Shown one piece after another: positions 54,958 through 64,000 of a stretch of 64,000 bases of DNA. The stretch is from Tenodera sinensis. Lineage: Eukaryota; Arthropoda; Insecta; Mantodea; Mantidae. The stretch is taken from contig CM060966.1 of assembly GCA_030765045.1 (NCBI GenBank), forward strand, positions 59,429,022 to 59,493,021, in the 5' to 3' direction. Position numbers and translations under genes: made by a program. Every line of letters begins with the position of its first letter. Within the stretch, counting starts at the first letter, position 1. The notes beneath the pieces were generated by a model. The model was not told the origin of the DNA and did no database searches. It worked only from the letters and a program-made list of their open reading frames with translations.

Positions 54958-56857
54958 CAGGGACGCCAACTGACATGCACGGTGTGCCTATACAGTTCGC
55001 ACGGTGCCGGCGAGCCTGGTCGTTGCTGCCGAGTGCTAGGGAGATATGCCAGTGGCGTTCCGTAATCTGCACTTCCGTTACCATCAAATAATTAAGGACA
55101 GTGTAGTAGTGAAGGAACAATTTAGAAACGATATAATACGTGGTTTAATATCTCTCTGATACTTGTTATTAAATTACAGATAAAACAACCCAATACCAGT
55201 AAGAGTATTATTGCCTTCAATCCTATACATACAACCAAATGACGGCATATAAAAGCAGCATTTTCAACTGTAAGAACGAAACAGTACTTTGTGGAAATTA
55301 GCACAATTTTGATCCTGAAACAATTTGAAAATATAAAATAACAAAATTATATTTACTATACAATGCTAACATTACACAGAATACTTCATATTAAACGAAT
55401 GTACACGTTTCAATTAAGAATTTTATACATTCAGTTTTCGGTAAACACTCTTGCTTACTGACATCTTTTGGTTTTCACAATATTCGCCACATTTGGAGAC
55501 AATGAAACACAACTCTGGACCCTCAATGCACACTTCAAGTTATGATAACTGATGTTGGCTCTCTGAGCGTTTCATAGCTGAAAATAAGGATTCACATACA
55601 TAGGTCGAACCACATATTTCAATCATAGATGCCGCACGCCTGTATAGTCGAGGGAATCTTGATTTAGGAAATCTCCTGTAGAAATCTAGTAAACTTCCTC
55701 TGTTTCTGTAACTGTCAGCTAACTCAATGTCACATTTCAAGGTGATAAGCTCCAGTTAAACATCTTTGGGAGTATCATCAATATTCATGCTAAATGGTGT
55801 AGCGAATAAATCAAAATCCATTTTTAAGCCCATGAGATCGTGAAATCTTTCATCAAACGCACGGGAAAGCATCTGCAGATTTTCAACATAACATCCCACA
55901 TCTAGGGAATCACAATCTCGGATCACACTTTCCAACCTGGGAAGATGACAAGGATCACCATTTGACAGTTGACGTTCCCATAATGAGAGCATATTTTTAA
56001 AAGCTTCAATGCTACAGAACATATCTGTGATTAACTTGTTTTTCCCTTGAAGTGAAACATTCAAAATATTCAAATGTTCACTTATATCGGCCATAAATGC
56101 AAGATCACATTTTCACTTAACATTCGTGAGCTCTTCAATAGGTTCTCCGCACATTTCCATGAACAAGCGTATCTCATCCAATAATTCAAAGAATCTGCTT
56201 AAAACCTTGCCTTGACTGAGGCACCTAACTGCTCTATGATACGGTATATCACCATACTCATGCTCCAAATCTTCTAAGAAGCTTTTAAATTGTCTGTGCT
56301 TTCGACTGTGGGACCTGTTTGATTACATTCTTCACAACCAGACTCATTACATGTTTACATCCAGTGTTTTGGCACGTAAGTTTTCCGGATAAACTATGCA
56401 ATGAACTGCTGTTATTTCTTTCACTAGTTTATTTTTTCAGGAGGGTCACAAATCCGTTGTGCCAACCAACCAAAGGTGGGGCACCATCGGTGGCTACCGA
56501 TTTGAGTGTATCCCATGGAATCCCTGCATTCTCCACAACTTCTACTATACAATTCAGAATGTCTGATCCGGTTGTTGTGCCTTTTATTGGCATCAGATCT
56601 AGTATTTCTTCCACAACTTCCAAATCTTCATTTACTTCACGAATAAACATACATAACTGAGCCATACTTGGTAATGCAGTGCTCTTAACAATGGCAAGAG
56701 AGAATGCAACGAATTCTCTTGCTCTTTCAATAAGTTGTGCGTAAATGTTGTCCACCAGATCTTGAATTTTGCGTGAAATATTATGAGGTGACAGACTGAC
56801 ACTCTCAAACTGGTGAACATTGACAGGGGTGAATTTACTTGCATAAGCATACATCGT
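54958..56857 (-). mobile_element. hAT transposon remnant, 5' part lost
   Basis: The left end CAGGGACGCCAACTGACATG (54958) resembles hAT termini starting CAGGG. The interior holds a decayed transposase on the minus strand. The other end is missing: the sequence switches to a piggyBac-like 5' end at 56858. 54970-55500 holds no readable coding. Confidence 0.6.
55540..56857 (-). pseudogene. hAT-type transposase (ZBED/Charlie-like), broken
   Basis: Read on the minus strand from 56857: SLSPHNISRKIQDLVDNIYA, FSLAIVKSTALPSMAQLCMF (the catalytic Asp of LDEST is Val here), KGTTTGSDILNCIVEVV, and VATDGAPPLVGWHNGFVTLL. A decayed middle follows with LEDLEHEYGDIPYHRAVRCL and LSRFFELLDEIRLF, then MADISEHLNILNVSLQGKNK (to 55756). 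Finally, the dimerisation region SMIEICGSTYVCESLFSAMK (55540-55740). The order matches hAT proteins of the Charlie/ZBED5 type. The N-terminal zinc finger is lost. Several frameshifts and one catalytic change make it inactive. Confidence 0.75.
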
Positions 56858-57330
56858 TTAACACTAGAACCCCGGTAGCGGTAATTTTGACCGTTCTTGA
56901 TATTTAAGTAAGTTTAGTTCCGCCGGTTTTTAAAAACGAAGCTTGGCCTTTCATGACTTTTCCTGATATAACCTCTAGTTTTATATAGCATAATAATTTT
57001 CGGCATGTCATCATTTACGCGGGCGTTTTTTCATGTTTGACCATGAACCCCGGAGACGGTCATTTTTGACCGTTACAATTTTGTTAGGCTTTCGCTCGCA
57101 CTGTCGTTGGATTTCTCACTGTCACTAATCTGCTTTGTCCGGCTTCATACCAACTGTTCATTATAGCAGTGTACGTTGTGAATCTATGCCTGTAATATGT
57201 CTCGTGGTTTGAAACCAGATGAAATCCTGGCTATATTTCATGATATACCAGACGATGTATCAGAAGATGGTAGTGGTGAAGATGATTATCAACCTCCAGC
57301 TGAATCAGACAATCGGAAGATGAGTCATTC
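56858..57330 (+). mobile_element. piggyBac-like 5' end, truncated
   Basis: TTAA at 56858-56861 is followed by CACTAGAACCCCGGTAGCGG, a typical piggyBac-like terminus. A second copy of the GAACCCCGG...TTTTGACCGTT word lies at about 57051-57081. A transposase N-terminus follows and is cut by a LINE insertion at about 57330; the rest is outside or lost. Confidence 0.7.
57197..57330 (+). pseudogene. piggyBac-like transposase N-terminus
   Basis: Starts MSRGLKPDEILAIFHDIPDD and continues with an acidic stretch (SEDGSGEDDYQPPAESDN), as usual for piggyBac-family proteins, which begin with a short hydrophobic helix and an acidic linker before the DDE core. After about 45 codons the sequence switches to LINE RT, so no catalytic part is present. 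Confidence 0.65.
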
Positions 57331-59177
57331 AAGCTCATTAGGAAATTACCTAATGGGAAAGCTGCCGGCCCAGACAAAGTGACTAATGAGGAACTTAAGC
57401 ATCTCCTGAGAAAAGCTCTCCTGCAACTGACCAAAATATTTAACGCCTGTTTGCAGCAAGGCTATTTCCCTCTACTCGGAACCGAGCCAAGGTGATCATG
57501 CCTCCAAAGCAAGGGAAAAGCACCAGACAACCGCAAAATTACCGCCCCATTAGTCTCCTGTCTACTATTGGTAAAATGCTCGAAAAACTTATACTTTCTC
57601 GACTCCACAAAAATGTTTCGGAATATCATGAACTCTGAAATTCACAGTTTGGCTTTCGAAAAGGTCATTCTACTTCTCTGGCTAAGAGATGACATAACAG
57701 AGCAATTTAACAACGGGGCTTCAACGTTGGCGCTATTTCTGGAATAGAAGCCGCATTTGACCGGTGCTGGCACAATGGCCTTGTGTATAAACTGCACCAA
57801 AATATCCCGGCACTTCAAAATTATCTACACTTGCGGCACAATGTTTTAGAAAAACGGAAGTTCTACGTCCAAGTGGGCCGCTCCTCCTCTCGGGAGCGAG
57901 TGATGCGGGCTGGCGTCCCACAAGGGGCAATAATGTCCCCCTTCCTGTACATACTGTTTACAAACGACTTCCCAGTGGAAGCCAGATGCAAGGTCGCCAT
58001 GTACGCCGACGACACTGCAATATACAACCACCATAGGAACCCACGTTTGGGTCTTGCAGAAATGCAACGCTATGTCAACAACTTCTTCTCATGGCAACAT
58101 GACTGGAAGATCAAAGTTAACCTCGACAAATGCCAGATGATACATTTCTCCAAGCGGCATCACACTTTGGCAATGGACCTAACGGTCGTTGGTCAGATAT
58201 TGCACTGCCGTCGGCAAGTTAAATACTTAGGGGTTACGTTGGACCGCACAATGTGCTGGTCCACCCACATAAAAAATAGCGCCAACAAAGGCAGACAGCG
58301 GCTAAAGTTATACGCCCCCATCCTCCGTAGCAAACAGCTGCAATTGGAGTCCAATCTCATCTTGTACAAAGCTTTTATCCTGTCAGTGGTTCTATATGCG
58401 TGTGTGGCCTGGGCAAACGCCTCAAAAACCGCCCTAAAACAGATCCAAACCCTCCAAAACCTCTCCCTCCGAAAAATCCTCTCTGCTCCTCTCTTAACCA
58501 CCAAACAAACCCTTCATCTGGAAACCCAGATCCCCTGCATCCCTGAGGCAATAACCAAGAAAGCCTCGGCGGCTTGGGCGCGCATCAGAAACCACGACAA
58601 TTACGTCATTTCCAATATCGGCAAAGGTGAGTCGAAGCATCGAAAACATGCACGAATCAAAAGGTTTTAGACGTCGCTTGGCTCACCGACTGATGTGCGT
58701 CCATGCAAACACGGGCCCAAGGCCGCACCCAAGCTACCTCAGAGGCCTGCACCCCAGGGAACCAGTGAGGAGCTGCAACCTGCCCGTCCAGGAAAACCGC
58801 GGAGATGTATATAAAGCGAGTGTAAATAGCGTCTGTAAATAGTGTTTTAATGTGCGTGTGGGTGTGGGTGTGTGTGTTCGTGAGGGCATATCTCACGATA
58901 TGCCAGAGTGAATGCGGGAGTGCATGTGTGTAAATAAAGTGTATATATGTATATAAAGAAAAAACTATCAAAAACTAGAAACAAAAACCAAAGACAATAC
59001 AACAGGGAACTGTTCTCGGTGGCCCAAGGACGGCCACTGTATGGGTTTCCTGGAAACCCCGTTGTATATAAAATGTAAAAAAAAAAATTGTAAATAAATG
59101 TAAATGTAAGTCTGTTAGCTGGGCCTGCTTTACCAGCACCAGACAAAATTGAAATAAACAAAATCTGAAATCTGAAA
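57330..59177 (+). mobile_element. Jockey-like LINE copy 1, 5'-truncated
   Basis: Begins within RT (KLPNGKAAGPDKVTNEELKH in frame) at the point matching 63070 of the second copy. RT coding runs to 58670, a 3' untranslated region with GT-rich and TATA-like words follows, and the tail AAATCTGAAATCTGAAA is at about 59161-59177. Identity with copy 2 appears around 90%. It sits inside the piggyBac-like element. Confidence 0.75.
57783..58670 (+). pseudogene. Jockey-like RT, C-terminal 295 residues
   Basis: Open frame with RAGVPQGAIMSPFLYILFTN, the intact catalytic MYADDTAIYNHH (about 57999-58034), VKYLGVTLDRTMCWSTHI, and VVLYACVAWANAS thumb. Upstream parts (57330-57780) are readable only with frameshifts (LTKIFNACLQQGYFP, TEQFNNGASTLALF). 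Lacking the endonuclease and the first RT half, this copy cannot move on its own. Confidence 0.75.
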
Positions 59178-59849
59178 GAGGCAATAATATGTAGTTGTGG
59201 CGCTCTGTGGAGTGCTCGTTGGTTCAAATAACAAGTGACTGTGAGTAGAGTGCTTCAGAGGACAAGTATGAAGAGACTGTGAGTAAAGTGCTCCAGATAT
59301 TGCGGCTCAAGTGATTCAGGACGCAATCGCTGAGTGAAAGTAGTGAATTTAACATTTCAGTATTGCGACCGTTACGTTATACTCGGTGTTCCTAAATACT
59401 ATTGTGATCCAAGTGTAGTGCCGATGCAGTGGTGGTGCTAATAGTGTATACACATTTTCCCGTTTTGTAAACCCGGGAGGATAATCAGTGATATATATAG
59501 TGTGTGTGTATATTGCCCAGTGTCATATAAATAACCTGGTTAAATAACCTTACGTCAGCCAGTGTAAATATCATTTCCCCGTAGTGCTTTTATTTAAGTT
59601 TTTGTGACAGTGACACCTTTCTTAGTGCAAGTTTAGAGTTTAAGTCCGCGTGGGGCACGCTTAGTATACCCCCGCACATCAGTTAGAAGGAATGGCGTCC
59701 GCCGCGGCACATGTTGCCGCGTTCAAAGCTCAGAGTTATTTTACTCAGGAATATTTGCCTGGTGCCAGTACAAAGGGGCCTGCCTTACAGGCTAAACTTT
59801 ACATTAAATACAATTCACAAAATTTACATGGGTACTCTCGTTTGCTTTT

Positions 59850-60010
59850 TTCTCATCAAAAACCCATACGGTGAGCAGCCTTAGCTCACCGAGAACAGTT
59901 TTTGGGCGTAGCTTCAGTCTTTTTGTTTGTTCGTTTTTGATAGTTTTTTGTTTATGTATACGGATACATACGCTCACTCACTCCTGGGCATACCACACAT
60001 ATGTCCCATC

Positions 60011-60053
<43 letters not shown>

Positions 60054-60175
60054 CGTATACACATATTTACACACAATGTACTACATACACTTCACTTATT
60101 TACAGTTTTCCCGCAGTTTTCCTGTGCGGCCAGGTTGCCGCTCCTGTGGCGTTTCAGAGGCACAGACCTCTTCCG
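59850..60175 (-). repeat. Inverted 3'-UTR fragment of the same LINE family inside ORF1
   Basis: On the minus strand it matches the copy 1 3' untranslated region (about 58760-59060): shared words CTGTTCTCGGTG, AAAAAACTATCAAAAAC, GTAAATA and the CCTGGCCGCACAGGAAAAC-like block. Overall identity is moderate. The CA run at 60010-60050 corresponds to the GT-rich part of the 3' UTR. Confidence 0.6.
60010..60050. repeat. (AC)n microsatellite
   Basis: About 40 bp of AC within the inverted 3'-UTR fragment. The His/Thr-rich translation is an artefact. Confidence 0.9.
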
Positions 60176-61912
60176 GAGTGTGTGGCCTAGGGCGACGACG
60201 GCCAGTAGTGTACTTATAGACTCAACCACCCCGACCGTAGCGCCACTAGTACCGCCTACCGCAGCCCCACTGGCCACCGGCCCAGAACAACACCAAATGG
60301 AGACAGACCAGTGCATGGCGATGGAGGAAGAGCATAAGGCAAAATCCCTCGAGAAACTTCGTAAGGAGGTCGAAGATATTCAATCTGAGATCAACTATTA
60401 CACGAACATCTTACCCAACATGGACGCAGATTCCCACAAGTTTTATAAGGTCACACAGGACCTCGCGTTCTGTTATAAGGACTATGCAACCAAAAAGAGA
60501 GAGCTAGTGAGGATGAATGAGGGGTGGAAGACTGCCTCATCACGAAAGAAAAGAACCCGTGACAGTGACCGGGAGAGCGATTCGGATAGCGAACGACCCG
60601 GCCAACAATCCAACAAGACGATCCCGAGGCAGTCCACACCGCCATATCCCCCCACTCTAACAAACTCCTTCGCCCTTCTAGAGCTGACAGAACGCGAGGA
60701 GACGGAGAACCTGACATCGCCAATCCCTTTACCCAAAATTTCCTTCCCAAAGCTACAAAAGCCGAGGGCCACACAACAACAGCAGAAAACACCAGCAAAA
60801 GCTCGCTTCGCTCCCCTCCCACACACATCAAACTCAATCCCATCTACCTCAGCAACAACGGCAACACCTACAGCCCCAACGGCGACAACAACAGAACAAG
60901 ACAACCAAAATCTGCCACGGATCATCATCCCGGACGTCAAGAAAGCAGTCAAGGTCCTCCAGGTACTGCGCAACTCACTGAATGGCGGAACTTATAAAAT
61001 ACAGACCACGAGGGATTGCCTGAAGCTCTTCCTCCAAAGGAAACAGGACGCCATTCCAACAATGCAGCTCCTGACGAACGCCGGTGTGGAGAACTACAGC
61101 TTCACGCCCAAAGCGACCAGCCTCTTAGGTACGTAATCAACCGCCCACCTGCAGACCTGCAGGTGGATTATATCAAGGAGGATCTGGAGCAGACAGGCTA
61201 CACCGGCGTTGAGGTGCGACAAATGGTGTCCCGCGGCAGGTCTCTTCCAAATTACCAGGTAAGCCTGAACAGAACCACTGACAATCAAAAGGTTGAACAA
61301 GAAAGAGAGGTGTGCCACATGATGGTCACCGTGGAGGTTCCTAAAAGCAACCTAAATATTACTCAATGCTTTAATTGCTAACAATTAGGGCATACTTTTA
61401 AAATGTGCAATATGACTTCCCGGTGTGTCCTTTGCGGTGACCTACACCGCCAAGCTAACTGCCCAAGGAAGGCCAAGCTAGACGTCATACCCCACTGTGC
61501 GAACTGTGGGGAAGCGCACCCTGCCAGCTATAGGGGATGTGAGACATTCAAGATGGAACGTCACCGCCGCCAACTGGCAGCCGCAGCCAGGAACTATCCT
61601 GGTGCTCAACCAGGGCCACGACCCATCCCCTTCCCGGCCCTGGTCAAAAACGGCACCTCCTTTGCAGGAGCCGCCGGAGGGCAAAAGGCACCCGTGCAAC
61701 CAGAAAATGGTTCCCCTCCACAACCCCAGGCCTCACAGGCGCCCACCAGCGAACTGGGAGGTTTAAGAGAAATTTTCAGTTTGTTTAAGGACTTAAACGT
61801 CCCGGCGCTTCTAACACAGTTGCAGCCCATAATCGCTAGATTAAAAAGCTGCAGCAGTACCATGGAGAAGTTGGAAGCCATGATATGTTTGGTAACCACC
61901 CTCTTCGAGTAA

Positions 61913-64000
61913 ATGGCAACTTCAAGGGGAGGCATAGCATTAACCCGCACACTCCCGTGGAATGCAGATGCCATCCACAGGAAGCTGCACGAACTTGAAA
62001 ATTACCTGAGGCGTAACAAAATTGATGTCGCATTCATTTGCGAAACAAAATTAAAGCACGAGCATACTTTTAAGCTCCAGGGTTATCAAATCTTTCGGAA
62101 TGACAGATTTGGCAGACAGGGGGGAGGGAGTGCTATTTTGTTCAGAAACACTATTGCTCATGCTTCTGTTACGCTACCTGCACTGGCAGCGTTAGAGTTC
62201 ACAACTCTCAAAACACGTGTAAATAGTCAAACGGTGATGCTGGTAGCACTTTGTCGGCCCCTCAACTACCCAGATTTCATACGTGACCTCGAACAGATCC
62301 TCGCTTTAGAGGAGCACCTTATAATTGCACGAGATTTCAATGCCCGGCACCCCTGGTGGTTTTCCCGCCGAGCAAACGCGGCTGGAATCTCCTGGTTGAA
62401 CTTATAACGGATAATAACGTCATTGAGGTACATTTTCCCCCAGATCCCACATTTTGGCATAGATCTTGGCACTTTGACCCCGAAATTTTGGACTTTGTAT
62501 TAACAAAAAATGCGACACTGTTAAATAACTTTACTGTGTACCCCAGCCTGGAATCCCACTACCTTCCTGTGTATTTCGACATACAGGGCGCTATTACGTC
62601 CGGTGCCTCTGGCCCTCAATGGAGGGCTGAGACCGACTGGAATAGGTTCACCATGGAAATGCACGCTTGACAAGACTGTGGCGGTACACCGGTAAGCCTG
62701 AATACAAAGTGCTAGCAAAATGGCTAGCCAACATCATTCGACACCAAATTAAACTTAACAAAATCGAACAGTGCGAAAACAAAATGCTGAGTACCACCCA
62801 TTCGGGCCCTTCCCTGTGGAAATTATTAAAGGCATTTAAGGTCTCCACAAGCGTCAACTCCGCAACTGAGGCGCTGCACACTCATGGCGGCCTGCACTTC
62901 TCCGAAGAGGAGAAAGCCGAGGTCTACGCTGACTGTCTTGAAGATAGATTCAGCGAAAACCCAGTTACCAACCGTGATTTAGAACGGGATGTACAGACAT
63001 AGGTACAAACCTGGGTGGCGCAGAAGCAAAAGCAACAGCTATCACTAATAACACCCAAGGAAGTTTACAAGCTCATTAGGAAATTGCCTAATGGGAAAGC
63101 TGCCGGCCCGGACAAAGTGACTAATGAGGAACTTAAGCATCTCCCGAGAAAAGCTCTGGCACAACTGACCAAAATATTTAACGCCTGTTTGCAGCAAGGC
63201 TATTTCCCGTCTACTTGGAAACGAGCCAAGGTAATTATGCTCCCAAAGCAAGGGAAAAGCACCAGACAACCGCAAAACTATCGCACCATTAGTCTCTTGT
63301 CTACTATTGGTTGCTCGAAATACTTATGCTTTCTCGACTCCAAAAACATGTTTCGGAATCCCATGAACTCTCAAATTCACAGTTTGGCTTTCAAAAAGGA
63401 CATTCTACTGAGTTACAGCTTCTCAGGCTAACAGATGACGTAACAGAGCAATTTAACAATAGGGCTTCAACGTTGGCGCTATTTCTGGACGTAGATGCCG
63501 CATTTTACCGGTGCTGGCACAATGGCCTTATTTATAAACTGCACCACAATTTCCCGGCTCTTCAAAATTATCTATACTTGCTGCACAATTTTCTAGAAGA
63601 ACGGCAGTTTTATTTCCAAGTGGGCCGCTCCTCCTCTCGGGAGCGAGTGATGCGGGCTGGCGTCCCACAATGGGCAATAATGTCACCTTTTTTGTACATA
63701 AACTAATGACCTCCCAGTGGACGCCAGATGCAAGGTTGCCATGTATGCGGACGACACTGCAATGTATAACCACCACAGAAATCCACGATTCGGCCTTGCA
63801 GAAATGCAACATTATGTAAATAACTTTCTCTCATGGCAACATGACTAGAAAATCAAAATTAATCCCAAAAATTCCAGCTGATACATTTTTCTAAGCGGCG
63901 TCACACTTTGGCAATGGACCTAACGGTCGGTGGTCAAATATTGCACTGCCGTCAGCAAGTTAAATACCTAGGGGTCACCTTGGACCGCACAATGTGCTGG
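61913..64000 (+). pseudogene. Jockey-like ORF2, endonuclease and RT, broken and cut by window end
   Basis: ATG 61913 gives TLPWNADAIHRKLHELENYL, VAFICETKLKHEHTF, GYQIFRNDRFGRQGGGSAIL, and LIIARDFNARHPWW, where the usual GDFN is RDFN. A stop follows at 62405. The frame at 62356 reads LDFVLTKNATLLNNF and SLESHYLPVYF. RT begins in the 63015 frame with LIRKLPNGKAAGPDKVTNEE, FPSTWKRAKVIMLPKQGKST, QNYRTISLLSTIG; frameshifts follow. Later pieces are FLDVDAAFYRCWHNGL and VAMYADDTAMYNHH (about 63737-63780). The altered endonuclease motif, missing linker sequence near 62665 and many stops show it is dead. Confidence 0.75.

Larger units (their letters stand above)
59692..61912 (+). pseudogene. Jockey-like ORF1 (gag-like, zinc knuckles)
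   Basis: ATG 59692 starts MASAAAHVAAFKAQSYFTQE. An inverted 3'-UTR fragment (about 59850-60175) interrupts. The frame resumes with a Pro/Thr/Ala region, a helical segment (AMEEEHKAKSLEKLRKEVED) and basic SRKKRTRD, then NGGTYKIQTTRDCLKLFLQ and, after a frameshift, VRQMVSRGRSLPNYQVSL. Three CCHC knuckles follow: CFNC (stop inside the loop, 61379-61381), CVLCGDLHRQANC, and CANCGEAHPASYRGC. ORF1 binds the element RNA in such LINEs. Insertion, frameshift and stop make it a pseudogene. Confidence 0.7.
59178..64000 (+). mobile_element. Jockey-like LINE copy 2, with 5' UTR, ORF1 and ORF2, runs off the window
   Basis: It starts directly at the tail of copy 1. 59178-59691 is a 5' untranslated region, 59692-61912 ORF1, and 61913 onward ORF2 (ORF1 stop TAA and ORF2 ATG are adjacent). 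The ORF2 part from 63070 aligns with copy 1. The element is broken by frameshifts and stops; its 3' end lies beyond 64000. Confidence 0.75.

Overview
This window looks like transposon-dense heterochromatin from an arthropod, most likely a large-genome insect. The evidence is the mix of elements: R1-, RTE- and Jockey-type non-LTR retrotransposons, a mariner-like element with an insect-type transposase, hAT, piggyBac and Harbinger-like DNA transposons, Helitrons, tRNA-derived SINEs, and a Ty3/gypsy-type LTR element whose primer site matches an insect initiator-Met tRNA. I see no host protein-coding gene, no rRNA and no convincing functional tRNA. AT-rich spacer, homopolymers and microsatellites fill the gaps. 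The species cannot be fixed from the sequence.

Left part (1-18690). A non-LTR remnant is itself split by a 158-bp retroinsert (1-1150). A mariner-like element follows (2931-4641). An R1-like LINE (about 6102-12400) is split by an RTE-like LINE (7442-10744) with a 10-bp target-site duplication. Next comes a DNA transposon with a 77-bp minisatellite (12491-14690), two SINEs (16154-16394 and 18200-18622, each with a duplicated target) and Helitron-derived minisatellite sequence (about 16780-18690).

Centre (18691-38863). This is one giant Helitron. It starts with TC at 18691 and ends with a hairpin at 38834-38848. It encodes a Rep/PIF1-helicase protein that is now broken. Its N-terminal region has expanded into an 8-kb array of 69-bp (23-residue) units: 116 consecutive in-register copies plus diverged edge copies. 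A pol-deleted gypsy-type element (31917-37853, LTRs of about 748 bp, AGAC duplication) sits inside the helicase region.

Right part (38864-64000). A foldback element is split by a Harbinger-like element (39576-40726). A Jockey-like LINE (41257 to about 45980) contains an LTR fragment, which in turn contains another Jockey-like fragment. A 1.3-kb DNA element (46128-47428) has a CATA duplication and splice-donor-like subterminal motifs. A second Helitron on the minus strand (48124-53122) contains a 2.3-kb DNA transposon (48700-51001) with long terminal inverted repeats. That transposon carries the only long intact non-repetitive ORF of the window (49122-50792), a probable DDE transposase. A hAT remnant is cut by a piggyBac 5' end, which is cut by a truncated Jockey-like copy; a second, longer copy of the same LINE family follows head to tail and runs off the window.

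The strongest candidates for something undescribed are the hypertrophied Helitron repeat array with its higher-order duplications, the 48700-51001 transposon, and the 46128-47428 element.
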